The notes beneath the pieces are model-generated. The model was given only the letters and a program-made list of their open reading frames with translations, did not search any database and was not told the origin of the DNA. A stretch of 64,000 nucleotides of DNA. It comes from Clostridium sp. HBUAS56010. GTDB lineage: Bacteria; Bacillota; Clostridia; Lachnospirales; Lachnospiraceae. Of this stretch, positions 41,477 through 51,089 are shown piece after piece. Each line of letters begins with the position of its first letter. The first letter of the stretch is position 1. Made by a program: the position numbers and the translations under genes. The stretch is taken from positions 306,190 to 370,189 of the forward strand of contig NZ_SULJ01000002.1 of the NCBI RefSeq assembly GCF_007115105.1, read 5' to 3'.

Positions 41477-43947
41477 TATTTATCCCTCCCTGTAACGCTC
41501 AGCATGGGCAGAGTCACATACCAGTTTCTCTCTCCTGCATTATTGCAGACATATTTTACAGTCAGCGTGTTGCCAGGGGAAAGATAGGAAGACAGTTCTT
41601 TCGCAGTATAAACCATCTTGTCGGAATCCATCACATCATAATTGCCTGTGTTATGATTATAGAAATAAATATCTCCTTTAAAAAGATTGGTGTAGGCAAT
41701 TCCCTCATTATTAATAAACTCATTGGAGGGATTTTCAAACATCAGCTTCTCCACTTCCAGATCATTGCCCAATGAGTACTCCAAAGCCACAGGATCTACG
41801 GCATAGGTTGTATTTGCATCAGGATAATACTGTCCGCTTATGACAGCAGGAGGTTTCATCAGAGCTGAGTGAGAAGTTTTTCCATTTTTCCTGGTGTTCA
41901 CTTCAATGGTTGAAGTATACATAGACATTCCGTAAGTTTCATAATTGCCATTTTTTACAAACTGGTTCCCTGATTCATTTTTTCCAAAGGCTACAATTCT
42001 CGCCTCCTGATTATAAAAAGATGAATATTTATCCAGATAAAAGTTTAAAATATTGGTTCTGTAAAGAGCCAGCATATAATCCGGATTATCAATATCCGGC
42101 TTTGGATATAAGTAACTTCCCGTCACTCTTGATGATACAAGAAATGGGCTGTTAATAGGATAATTGACAACAGAAACTCCCTCCAGATCCTTCTTCTCTC
42201 CCGGCTTTAATCCGTCGATAAGCACCATCTTTCCGTACATCAGAATTCCGATTCTCTCTACGGGAAACGGATATTCATTGGTAACTGTACCATAGACTTT
42301 TCCCTCAAACAGAGTGATATCTCCAATTACGCCTTTATGATCTTTATTTTGAACCCGTTTCCTAAGAGAATAATATTCCGGTGTAAATGCAGCAACATTT
42401 TGAATGGAAAATCTGGTATCTTCTTTTCCATAGGTGATCCGCACCTTGGATTCTTCTGCTCCTGTAAACTTCGGAACAGGTGTTGCATCATAGGTGTTGC
42501 TTCTGGTTATCGGCTGAATCTCATAAGAAGGGTCTAAGGAAACCGCATAAGCTTTATTGTATGGTGTTCTCATATTGACATAAGTGTATTCATCCACATA
42601 ATCCTTTGTGGTATCCATAATAGTGGCATAGGTAAAAAAAGTATCCTTAAATCTTGTCTTAATTCCCATTAAATACACCAGGGCGGTAAATGTCAGGGAA
42701 ACCGCTACAACAAGAGACCGATAGTACCCTCTCCGCTCCTTCTTTTTTAAATACAGATAGATCCCGGGTCCTGCCAAAAAGATATATCCCAGAATCAAGA
42801 CAATATAAACAGGGAGATCAGGAAGCTTATCTACATCCCCGGTATTAAGCATGTTCTGCACAGACCAATACTGTCCTGAATTACCGTTATACAAATAAGA
42901 GGATAGCTGACTCAGTCTTGTCTCTCCCAAAAGTGTGGTAAAAAGCTTATCCACATAGGACCTGTGAGATTGGCAGAACTCGGAAATATCTACAAAATCA
43001 TAGGCAGCCACCCCAACCATCCCTTTTCCTTTTACTACAGAAGATAAAACAGAAAACTGGTCGTTGGAGAGCACTCCGGTTCCCCCTTTTAACGATACAT
43101 CGGCACAGACCAGATTAAGGAAAGAATCACCAGGGCCATTGGTAGAATATTCTACTCCCATGTCAACAGACCGCTCTGTGGGAGGAGCATAATTCTCTTC
43201 CAGAAGTTCTGACCGGAATGCGTAAAGAGAATCTCCAGCCCTTGCTCCTGTACCAAAAAGAAGAGTTCCCCCGCCTTTTACCCATTCCCATATCGCAGAC
43301 ATCTGTTCTTTTGAGAAGTCCCTGGTATTATAATCCGTAATTAGCAGCACATCCAAAAGGTCCAGACCAACTGCATGTTCTGGAATGTCTTCTGTCTTCA
43401 ATGGAAACGTCTTAATTCGTACGGAACTGTAATTAACGCCTACTCCGTCCATGTAAGAAAGCTGGCTTGGATCATCTGATAAAATTCCCACAAAAAGTTC
43501 AGCCGTGTCAGCAGTAACATTCATCTTTAAGCGTTTGCTGATTCGTTCTGATCCGTTGCTGTCAATCAGCTTTACATAAAGCACATCTGCCTTTCCAATG
43601 GGAATATCCATAGATTTTTCTATTATCTTCCCGGAATCCATGGATACGGGATATTCATAATGATAAATATCAAAGTCTGCTTCCATGGCTTCTATCCTTA
43701 TCGTTCCCGAAAAGGACTCGCCGTTCTGGCTTTTTAAAGTTACATCCAAAGGAATGTAACGTCCATTTTTTGCATTTCCATCATATCCGTAAGACACATC
43801 CATGGACATTCCTGTACCAGACGTGTCATTGTACTCATATGTGGGAGAGTCTGCACCAGAATCATCCATACCAAAAACAGGCAGCGAGAGACTGCCTGCG
43901 ATGGTGAATGCTATGGCATAAATCAGAGATATCTTTCTGAATTTCAT
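41476..43947 (-). CDS. Large exported membrane protein of the ABC operon
   Basis: 823 residues. A signal peptide (1-25) is followed by an extracellular beta-rich region (about 40-145), then a part resembling class I glutamine-amidotransferase-like domains (VLLITDYNTRDFS, EWVKGGGTLLFGTGARAG, about 195-235) seen in GldG-like partners of ABC exporters. Two membrane helices lie near 382-400 and 408-430, and another extracellular region of about 380 residues follows. No catalytic triad is evident. It is translationally coupled to the ATPase gene and follows the sensor kinase by 4 nt. Specific function unknown. Confidence 0.8.
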   Translation of the reverse strand: MKFRKISLIYAIAFTIAGSLSLPVFGMDDSGADSPTYEYNDTSGTGMSMDVSYGYDGNAKNGRYIPLDVTLKSQNGESFSGTIRIEAMEADFDIYHYEYPVSMDSGKIIEKSMDIPIGKADVLYVKLIDSNGSERISKRLKMNVTADTAELFVGILSDDPSQLSYMDGVGVNYSSVRIKTFPLKTEDIPEHAVGLDLLDVLLITDYNTRDFSKEQMSAIWEWVKGGGTLLFGTGARAGDSLYAFRSELLEENYAPPTERSVDMGVEYSTNGPGDSFLNLVCADVSLKGGTGVLSNDQFSVLSSVVKGKGMVGVAAYDFVDISEFCQSHRSYVDKLFTTLLGETRLSQLSSYLYNGNSGQYWSVQNMLNTGDVDKLPDLPVYIVLILGYIFLAGPGIYLYLKKKERRGYYRSLVVAVSLTFTALVYLMGIKTRFKDTFFTYATIMDTTKDYVDEYTYVNMRTPYNKAYAVSLDPSYEIQPITRSNTYDATPVPKFTGAEESKVRITYGKEDTRFSIQNVAAFTPEYYSLRKRVQNKDHKGVIGDITLFEGKVYGTVTNEYPFPVERIGILMYGKMVLIDGLKPGEKKDLEGVSVVNYPINSPFLVSSRVTGSYLYPKPDIDNPDYMLALYRTNILNFYLDKYSSFYNQEARIVAFGKNESGNQFVKNGNYETYGMSMYTSTIEVNTRKNGKTSHSALMKPPAVISGQYYPDANTTYAVDPVALEYSLGNDLEVEKLMFENPSNEFINNEGIAYTNLFKGDIYFYNHNTGNYDVMDSDKMVYTAKELSSYLSPGNTLTVKYVCNNAGERNWYVTLPMLSVTGRDK

Positions 43948-43951
43948 CCTG

Positions 43952-45088
43952 TCATCCTATCTTTCCAAAATTCTCTTTGTTCACATCAAAATCAACCTGA
44001 AGCTTCACGGTAAATACAGTTCCAGACAAATCACTGGTCACATCAATGGTTCCTCCGTGCATATCCACGATGTTCTTTGCAATCGCCAGCCCAAGACCTG
44101 TGCCTCCTGTATTGGTGGACCTGGACTGCTCTACCCGGTAAAACTTATTGAAGATAAGCGGCAGCTCATCGGCTGGTATTACATAGCCGTAGTTGATCAC
44201 CGAAACAGCCACCTGCTGCCCGTTTCCATGAACTTTCACCAGAATCCTCTTCCCGTCAGCACCATATTTAATGGCATTATTAATCAGATTATCAAACAGA
44301 CGTGCCAAAAGATTGCCGTCTGCCGTAACCAACTGAACCGGGACATTGCTCTGAAGCTCATAGGAAAGATTCTTATCCACAAAACTGGGGTAAAATTCCT
44401 CCAGAAGCTGGCTCAAAAGTTTTACCACATCAACCTTTGAGACGTGCATGGACATTCTTCCGTAGTTTAACTTTGTAAAACCAAACAGATCTTCAATCAG
44501 TTTTTCCAGTCTCTTTGTCTTCACGTATGCAATTCCTATGTACTTTTTCTGAATCTCCGGTTCAAGCTTTGTATCCCCGGAAAGAAGCTCCAGATAACCA
44601 TTGATGGAGGTCAAAGGCGTCCTTAAATCATGAGCAATATTAGTAATTAATTCATTCTTTGTCCGCTCCGCTTCCCTCTCCTTATCCATCAGTTCCTTTA
44701 GATCTCCTACCATCTTATTTAAGCTGGCAGCCATAATGGAGAATTCATCATCCCCTTCAATATCAACCGTAATATTTAAATCTCCTTCGGAAATACTTCT
44801 CATGGCATCAGAAATCCTTGCGATATACCGCATGGACTTCTCTTGTAAAAGAAGAAAGGTAATGGTAAAAATACCAATTCCAAATATGACATAAATTAAA
44901 ATCACGACTGCATCAAAAGTGGTAAGCATCTCTACAAACGCATTGTCTCTCTGCGTGCTCCGCATATAAGAAGCGATCAGGGAGATGTTGGTCACAAGGA
45001 ACAGTTCTATTAATACCGTAACCACTGCACTGTAAAAAATATTGGCAACCACCCGGGTATGGAAACGGCGGTTAATATCACTTCTCAA
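43952..45088 (-). CDS. Sensor histidine kinase, VanS-like
   Basis: 378 residues. Two membrane helices (about 16-38 and 58-80) enclose a very short extracellular loop, which suggests sensing inside the membrane or through partner proteins. HAMP (about 82-135), phospho-acceptor His in NIAHDLRTPLTS (about 150-161), ATP-binding N-box FDNLINNAIKYG (about 266-277) and G-box TGGTGLGLAIAK follow. The start overlaps the end of the response-regulator gene by 11 nt. Confidence 0.92.
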   Translation of the reverse strand: MRSDINRRFHTRVVANIFYSAVVTVLIELFLVTNISLIASYMRSTQRDNAFVEMLTTFDAVVILIYVIFGIGIFTITFLLLQEKSMRYIARISDAMRSISEGDLNITVDIEGDDEFSIMAASLNKMVGDLKELMDKEREAERTKNELITNIAHDLRTPLTSINGYLELLSGDTKLEPEIQKKYIGIAYVKTKRLEKLIEDLFGFTKLNYGRMSMHVSKVDVVKLLSQLLEEFYPSFVDKNLSYELQSNVPVQLVTADGNLLARLFDNLINNAIKYGADGKRILVKVHGNGQQVAVSVINYGYVIPADELPLIFNKFYRVEQSRSTNTGGTGLGLAIAKNIVDMHGGTIDVTSDLSGTVFTVKLQVDFDVNKENFGKIG

Positions 45089-45785
45089 TTTTGTATCCTA
45101 CCCCCCAGACAGTGGTGATAATCTTATTCTGTCTGGTATCTTCTTTCATCTTTCCACGCAGACGCCTGATATGTACCATGACCGTGTTATTAGCCTCATA
45201 TACCTTTTCATTCCACACCTTTTCAAATATTTCGTCTGTACTGAAAACTCTGCCCGGATTGGAAGCAAGAAGATAGAGGATGTCAAATTCAATTGGAGTC
45301 AGTTTTATCTCTTCTCCATAGACAGTGACTTTGTGATTGTCTTTATTAATGGTCAGACCCCGGATTGCAATCTCATTCTTTGCCGCTTCATTGGCGGAAC
45401 TGTTGGGGTTTAACTGAGTATAACGGCGAAGCTGTGATTTTACACGAGCCGTCAGTTCCAGCGGATTAAAGGGCTTTGTCACATAATCATCTGCTCCTGT
45501 CCCCAGTCCCAGTATCTTATCCAGATCGGTTGATTTTGCACTGAGCATAATAATTGGGATGTTATTGGTTTCCCTGATCTTTTTACACATCGTAAGTCCG
45601 TCCATTCCAGGCATCATGATGTCTAACAGCACAAGATGGATCTGGTTCTTCTCAAGGATCTGCAGCCCTTCTTCTGCATCATTGGCTTTGTATACTTTAT
45701 ATCCATCGCTGACCAGATAGATCTCCACCAGATCTGCAATTTCCTTCTCATCATCCACAACCAGGATGCTTATTGTTTCGGACAT
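45078..45785 (-). CDS. OmpR-family response regulator, VanR-like
   Basis: 235 residues. The receiver domain has the acidic pair VVDDEKE (about 9-15), phospho-acceptor Asp in LLDIMMPGMDG (about 54) and the KPFNPLEL loop with conserved Lys (about 105). A winged helix DNA-binding domain follows (about 135-233; VMVHIRRLRGKM). The overall pattern resembles VanR. GGGAGG precedes ATG. It starts the operon RR-kinase-823aa-ABC, so the pair likely controls its own transporter. Confidence 0.93.
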   Translation of the reverse strand: MSETISILVVDDEKEIADLVEIYLVSDGYKVYKANDAEEGLQILEKNQIHLVLLDIMMPGMDGLTMCKKIRETNNIPIIMLSAKSTDLDKILGLGTGADDYVTKPFNPLELTARVKSQLRRYTQLNPNSSANEAAKNEIAIRGLTINKDNHKVTVYGEEIKLTPIEFDILYLLASNPGRVFSTDEIFEKVWNEKVYEANNTVMVHIRRLRGKMKEDTRQNKIITTVWGVGYKIEK

Positions 45786-45933
45786 GAAAATACCTCCCTT
45801 GTCGTTATGTACGCATTTTTCTTCTATACTTAAGAAGAAAAGCCTGCATCCATTTTACCACAAGAAAGGTATCTTTGCTTTACTATTTTCTTACAAAAAA
45901 GCGATAAACAGGGAATACAAACGGAATCTTCCA

Positions 45934-48075
45934 TTAGTTACGGTTCTCCACCGGAAGGAAAATACGACTGGTATTTGGACTCCATTTTTTTAGTTCTTCA
46001 CTTACCGCTTCCACTGCTGCAGCACAGAATTCCTCCTGGCTGTTTCGTTTCATACGCCCTCTTCTATCTGGCTTTTCATAGGTTCCATCGGGATTTAAAA
46101 TATGGCTCTTTACATTATCCTCTAACTGAGTCTTCAAAATGGAAAGAATCCGATCTTTTAATGTCTCTTCTTCTATTGGAAACATTACCTCCACCCGTTT
46201 ATCCAAATTCCTTGGCATCCAGTCTGCGCTTCCCAGATAAAGTTCCTGACCTCCATCGTTTTCAAAGTAAAAAATCCGGGAGTGTTCTAAGAAATTGCCC
46301 ACAATGGAATGAACGCTTATATTGTCGCTCAGTCCCGTCACACATGCCTTTAAGCAGCAGATTCCTCTTACAATCAGTTCAATCTTTACTCCCATGCAGG
46401 AAGCTTCATAAAGAGCGGCAATAATCTCTTTATCACAAAGTGAATTCATCTTTGCAATAATATGCGCCGGTTTTCCTGCGGCTGCATGTTTCCCTTCTCT
46501 TCGGATCATCTTTAAAAACCGGGGTCTGAGCCAGATCGGTGCCACCACCAGTTTATTCCACTGCAAAGGCTCTGAATATCCAGAAAGCATGTTAAATACA
46601 GCCGTGGCATCCTCTCCAATCTGGGGATTACACGTCATAAGACCAAAATCTGTATAAAGTTTTGCGGTGGAATCATTATAATTTCCTGTTCCCAGATGTA
46701 CATACCGCCGTATTCCGTCTTCCTCCCGCCGGACCACTAAGGTAATCTTGCTATGAGTCTTTAATCCTACCAGACCATAGATTACATGGCAGCCTGCTTT
46801 CTCCAGTTTTTTTGCCCAGTTAATATTATTTTCTTCATCAAAACGAGCCTTTAATTCAACCAGAACGGACACCTGTTTCCGGTTATCGGCGGCCTCTGCC
46901 AGTGCGGCAATGATGGGAGAATTACCACTGACCCGGTATAAGGTCTGTTTGATAGCAAGAACTTCCGGATCTTTTGCCGCTTCTTTTACGAAGTTTACCA
47001 CAGGATCAAAGGTTTCATAAGGATGATGAAGCAAGATATCTCCCTTTCTGATGTTGGTAAAAATATCATCTTCATTCATAAGAGCCGGTACCTGCTGAGG
47101 AACAAAAGGAAGGGCTTTTAGATGGTCGAACCCGCAAAACTGATACATTTTCATTAAAAAAGTGAGGTCAAGAGGACCACTGATTAAAAAGATATCTTCC
47201 GAACTGATGTCCAGTTCCCGTTTGAGAATCTTTAACAGCCGTTTATCCGTCTTATCTTCCACTTCCAGGCGAATCGCTTCTCCCCACTGTCTCTTTTTCA
47301 ACTGCTTTTGAATCTCCTCCAGTAAATCCACTGCCTCTTCTTCATCAATCGTTAAATCCGCATTTCTCATGACACGGAATGGACCTGCTGCTATGACGTT
47401 ATAATTTAAAAACAGAGCTTCCATGTTCCGTTCTATAATCTGTTCCAATAAAATAACTTTCTGCTCTCCCTTTTTTTCTTCCGGAAGCTTGACGATTCTC
47501 GGCAAAACACTGGGAACCTGGACCATTGCAAATTCCAGTTCGTCTTCCCCGCTCTTTTTCTGGAGAAGGGCAGCGATGTTTAAGGATTTATTGCGAATCA
47601 GCGGAAATGGACGGGAGGAATCCACAGCCATAGGCGTCAGTACCGGATATATATTGCGCTTAAAATATTCGTCTGCAAATGCTCCCTCTTCCCTGTTTAA
47701 ATCTTCGTGAGTGGAAATCATATGAAGTCCGTTTTGTTTTAACGCAGGTAAAATGGAACGGTTATAAGTAGAATATTGGACAGACACCAGCTCATGGGTC
47801 TTTTCACCGATTTTCTCCAACTGTTCAGATGGTTTTAATCCTGCAATGTCTGGTTTGGTGTACTTGGCATGCACCATGTCTTTTAAGGACGCCACACGGA
47901 CCATATAAAATTCATCCAGATTGGAAGCAGTAATACTTAAAAATTTCAACCGTTCAAATAAAGGAATGCTCTTATCTCTCGCCTCACTGAGAACACGATA
48001 ATCAAATTCAATCCAGCTAATTTCCCGGTTAACATAATTTTCCGGGTTGTGATAGATCTCATTCACATCTGTCAT
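45934..48075 (-). CDS. ppk1: Polyphosphate kinase 1
   Basis: 713 residues, full length. It polymerises the gamma-phosphate of ATP into inorganic polyphosphate, reversibly. The phospho-accepting histidine lies in VGLKTHSKITLVVRR (about 435), a second in the ELYLGSADWMPRNLDKRVEV region, and RRYVHLGTGNYNDSTAKLYTDFGL (HLGTGNYN, about 462) is diagnostic. The stop-start junction with ppx is TAATG, a 1-nt overlap. Confidence 0.96.
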   Translation of the reverse strand: MTDVNEIYHNPENYVNREISWIEFDYRVLSEARDKSIPLFERLKFLSITASNLDEFYMVRVASLKDMVHAKYTKPDIAGLKPSEQLEKIGEKTHELVSVQYSTYNRSILPALKQNGLHMISTHEDLNREEGAFADEYFKRNIYPVLTPMAVDSSRPFPLIRNKSLNIAALLQKKSGEDELEFAMVQVPSVLPRIVKLPEEKKGEQKVILLEQIIERNMEALFLNYNVIAAGPFRVMRNADLTIDEEEAVDLLEEIQKQLKKRQWGEAIRLEVEDKTDKRLLKILKRELDISSEDIFLISGPLDLTFLMKMYQFCGFDHLKALPFVPQQVPALMNEDDIFTNIRKGDILLHHPYETFDPVVNFVKEAAKDPEVLAIKQTLYRVSGNSPIIAALAEAADNRKQVSVLVELKARFDEENNINWAKKLEKAGCHVIYGLVGLKTHSKITLVVRREEDGIRRYVHLGTGNYNDSTAKLYTDFGLMTCNPQIGEDATAVFNMLSGYSEPLQWNKLVVAPIWLRPRFLKMIRREGKHAAAGKPAHIIAKMNSLCDKEIIAALYEASCMGVKIELIVRGICCLKACVTGLSDNISVHSIVGNFLEHSRIFYFENDGGQELYLGSADWMPRNLDKRVEVMFPIEEETLKDRILSILKTQLEDNVKSHILNPDGTYEKPDRRGRMKRNSQEEFCAAAVEAVSEELKKWSPNTSRIFLPVENRN

Positions 48076-49640
48076 TAAGTCAACCTCCTCTTCTGTCTTA
48101 ATACAGGTCTGATTCCAAAAATCTCTTCAAAGAAATCCGCTTTTTGTTCAAATGCAATGGATTCCAGCGTTATATCGCCTTCATAAGAGGTTGTGACAAG
48201 AAGCTGACCATTTTTCACATTCATCCGGCAATCAGAAAGTTTTTGTCTGTGGCTGCGATCCATGGAATTAGACAGTCTTAAAATGGCAGTCAGCTTTGCG
48301 ATTAGTATGGTAATATCTGCCTTTGCCAGGACGCCTTTGGTATTGCGGAATGATTCTTCGTTGAGACTCATCCGGCTGTAATCAAACTCCACACCGTTAT
48401 AACGAACCACATTGGCTATGATTTCCCGTTCTATATGAGATAATCCAATAATCTCTGTTGACATAATAATATGATAAGCGGATTCACTTGGTTTTCTCAT
48501 GGTAATAAATTTTCCGCAGGCATGAAGAATGGAGGCAATCTGAAGCAACAGCCGCTCTCTCTTTCCCATTCCGTGATATTTTTTCATACCATCAAAGATA
48601 TCCAGCACATACCGCTCCATAACTGCAATGTGGGGAACGTGGCACTTGTAGCGCTTTGCCATATTCCTGGAAGCAGCAAGAATATCCTCGGAAAAATCAT
48701 GGCGAAATTTAACTGCGTTTACCTCTTCCGCATACTCTGCTGCGATGCTGTCACAGAGACGGATTCCAGGAATCCAGAACATCTCTGCTCCCGTCAGTTC
48801 CAGTATACGCTTATAGATAATCGCTGCCGGAACAAGAAGAGCACCGTATTCTGCACTGACTCCAAATCGGTCCTGAATCTGATCGTCAGACATATTTAAC
48901 AGTTTTTCATAAAATCTGGCAAACTCCTCTGCGGTAATCCATTCCACAGCCTTCCCTCCATTGCTGCCCCGGGACAGATAAAGGATACACTCCCCGATTC
49001 CAATCAGATTCTTAATCTGCCTGTCTTTTAGATACACTTTGCGAAAGGTATAAAGTTCATTATCTACCATTTCCTCAATCATCGTATTTTGCTTCTTTGT
49101 ATCATAGACTTCCCCCATCATCTCACGGATTCTCAAAACTCCAAGCACTAAGTTCTGGGTGGAAATCAAGGCATCTTTATCAAACAGGGAGACCTGCATA
49201 CTTCCAAATCCCACATCCACAATGGAAGTACCTTTTTCAATAAACCGGCTGAACACATCATCCTGGGAAGCAATGGCTTTATAGCTGATAAACCGTTGTT
49301 CAGAATTACTTATAATCTGTACCTCAATACCTGTTCTCACCCTGATCTGATCCAAAACGATCTGGTTATTCTTCGCCTCCCGCAAAGCGCTGGTGGCATA
49401 GGCACGGTATCCGATTACTTTATAAGACTGCATAATATCTGCAAAATCTTTGATCACGCCGCACATCTCTTCCACCAGCTCATAACTGATCTTTCCATTG
49501 TTATAAGTATCCCTTCCAAGGGCAATGACATGGCGGACATGATCAATCTTTCTGATTCCGGTTTTAACAGATATTTCATAAATACCAAGTTCTAATTCAA
49601 ATGAGCCTACATCAATGGCTGCAAATAATCTGATTGCCAT
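48075..49640 (-). CDS. ppx: Exopolyphosphatase / pppGpp phosphatase (Ppx/GppA)
   Basis: 521 residues. An actin-like ASKHA fold (about 1-310) with AAIDVGSFELELGIYEI at the start, GTSIVDVGFGSMQVSLF (phosphate loop, about 140-156) and a C-terminal HD-like helical domain (about 330-500; LHACGKF near 395). Such enzymes hydrolyse polyphosphate ends or pppGpp. The normally conserved DxGSNS is DVGSFE here and DxGGGS is DVGFGS, both diverged. Coupled to ppk1, it forms a synthesis/degradation pair. AAGGAGG precedes ATG. Confidence 0.9.
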   Translation of the reverse strand: MAIRLFAAIDVGSFELELGIYEISVKTGIRKIDHVRHVIALGRDTYNNGKISYELVEEMCGVIKDFADIMQSYKVIGYRAYATSALREAKNNQIVLDQIRVRTGIEVQIISNSEQRFISYKAIASQDDVFSRFIEKGTSIVDVGFGSMQVSLFDKDALISTQNLVLGVLRIREMMGEVYDTKKQNTMIEEMVDNELYTFRKVYLKDRQIKNLIGIGECILYLSRGSNGGKAVEWITAEEFARFYEKLLNMSDDQIQDRFGVSAEYGALLVPAAIIYKRILELTGAEMFWIPGIRLCDSIAAEYAEEVNAVKFRHDFSEDILAASRNMAKRYKCHVPHIAVMERYVLDIFDGMKKYHGMGKRERLLLQIASILHACGKFITMRKPSESAYHIIMSTEIIGLSHIEREIIANVVRYNGVEFDYSRMSLNEESFRNTKGVLAKADITILIAKLTAILRLSNSMDRSHRQKLSDCRMNVKNGQLLVTTSYEGDITLESIAFEQKADFFEEIFGIRPVLRQKRRLT

Positions 49641-49739
49641 ACCTGTCCTCCTTACTGCCCATAGAACGGGCTTTTGTTTCTATTTTACTCTATGAATGTA
49701 AGTTTTGTGTCAGGTCCAGGTAAAACATTACACAATCTC

Positions 49740-51029
49740 CTATTTTTCTTCCATTGTCCCCAAAATATAAGTCATAAATTGACTTGCGGTTCTTCCGGAA
49801 AGACCACCATGCTGTAATTCCCAGATATTCGCCTTCGCATAAAGTTCTTCTAAAGGAATGCGAATCTCATATCGGCTGGCAAGTTCCTTCACAATGTTTA
49901 AAAACTCTGCTTTATCTGGAGAACCATAATAAATCGTAACACCAAAACGGGCGACAAGAGAAAGTTTTTCCTGGACGGTATCGTTATTATGTAACTCATC
50001 ATCCAGTTCCCGTTTATCACTGAATTTTTCACGGATCAAATGACGTCTGTTGGAAGTTGCATAGATCAGCACATTTCCTGGTTTAATTCCAAGACCGCCT
50101 TCAATGATTGCCTTTAAATATTTATACTCCAATTCCGAATCTTCAAAAGAGAGATCATCCATATATATGATAAATTTATAATTCCTGTCCTTCAACTGCT
50201 CCTGAACCTTTGAAAGCACCTGAAACTGGTGTTTATAAACTTCAATAATCCGCAGCCCTTTGTCATAATATTCATTGAGAACGGCTTTGATACTTGAAGA
50301 TTTCCCCGTACCGCTGTCTCCGAAAAGCAGAACATTATTAGCCGCCTTTCCTTCCAAAAATGCCTCTGTATTCTCTTTCAGTTTCTGCTTTTGACGTTCA
50401 TAACCTACAATATCAGAAAAACGGACAGGCTCGATATTGGTTATAGGCACAATCTTGGGGTCCCTGCCTTCCTCTTCCACACGAAATGCCTTATTTAAAC
50501 CAAATTTTCCTACTCCGAACCTGCGGTAAAATTCCGTTACCTCTGCCTGAAACTTCCTGGCATCTTCTGCCTTTGCCAAAGTCTTTGCCAGGGTCAGAAT
50601 CTGATCCCTGATCCGCTTGTTATACACCTTGCTGCTTTCATCAGGTGCCTGATAGTGTTCGAGAGAGGACCAGATTCCAGAAGAGCCAAGGGCATCCAGG
50701 GTCTTGATATCATAGCAAAACAGTTCTTTAAATATATGAAAATCATGAGCCGCCAGCTCATTAATGGTTCCCGTCACAGGACCTACAATCTCACAGGACG
50801 TGCTGTAGGCATTTTCGTTGTCTGCCAGACATAATGCCAAAAAGCAATGCCAGAGATTCCCTTCCAAGCCATACGTGGAAGCCAGGTCAATCAGCTCACT
50901 GGCGCAGGAACAGGAATCCGGCATTGCTTCCTTTCGTTCTTCTGGTGTAAATGTAAAAAGTTCTGCAATCCGGTCAAATAATTCCCGGTATTCTAAGCTG
51001 CGGTAAAGTATCAGTTCCTGAGATTTCAT
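49740..51029 (-). CDS. DUF815-family AAA ATPase
   Basis: 429 residues. The AAA part (about 205-400) has Walker A LLFGDSGTGKSSSIKAV (GDSGTGKS, about 238-245), Walker B IIYMDDLSFE (about 292) and ATSNRRHLI (sensor 1). An N-terminal helical region of about 190 residues precedes it. DUF815 proteins are widespread and lack an assigned role. AAGGAGG precedes ATG. It stands between ppx and pheA without clear functional link. Confidence 0.9.
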   Translation of the reverse strand: MKSQELILYRSLEYRELFDRIAELFTFTPEERKEAMPDSCSCASELIDLASTYGLEGNLWHCFLALCLADNENAYSTSCEIVGPVTGTINELAAHDFHIFKELFCYDIKTLDALGSSGIWSSLEHYQAPDESSKVYNKRIRDQILTLAKTLAKAEDARKFQAEVTEFYRRFGVGKFGLNKAFRVEEEGRDPKIVPITNIEPVRFSDIVGYERQKQKLKENTEAFLEGKAANNVLLFGDSGTGKSSSIKAVLNEYYDKGLRIIEVYKHQFQVLSKVQEQLKDRNYKFIIYMDDLSFEDSELEYKYLKAIIEGGLGIKPGNVLIYATSNRRHLIREKFSDKRELDDELHNNDTVQEKLSLVARFGVTIYYGSPDKAEFLNIVKELASRYEIRIPLEELYAKANIWELQHGGLSGRTASQFMTYILGTMEEK

Positions 51030-51089
51030 AATTTCCTCCTTGTGTAAAGTTTAAGTCCGGTCCAAAACAGACCGAACTTAAATAAATCC

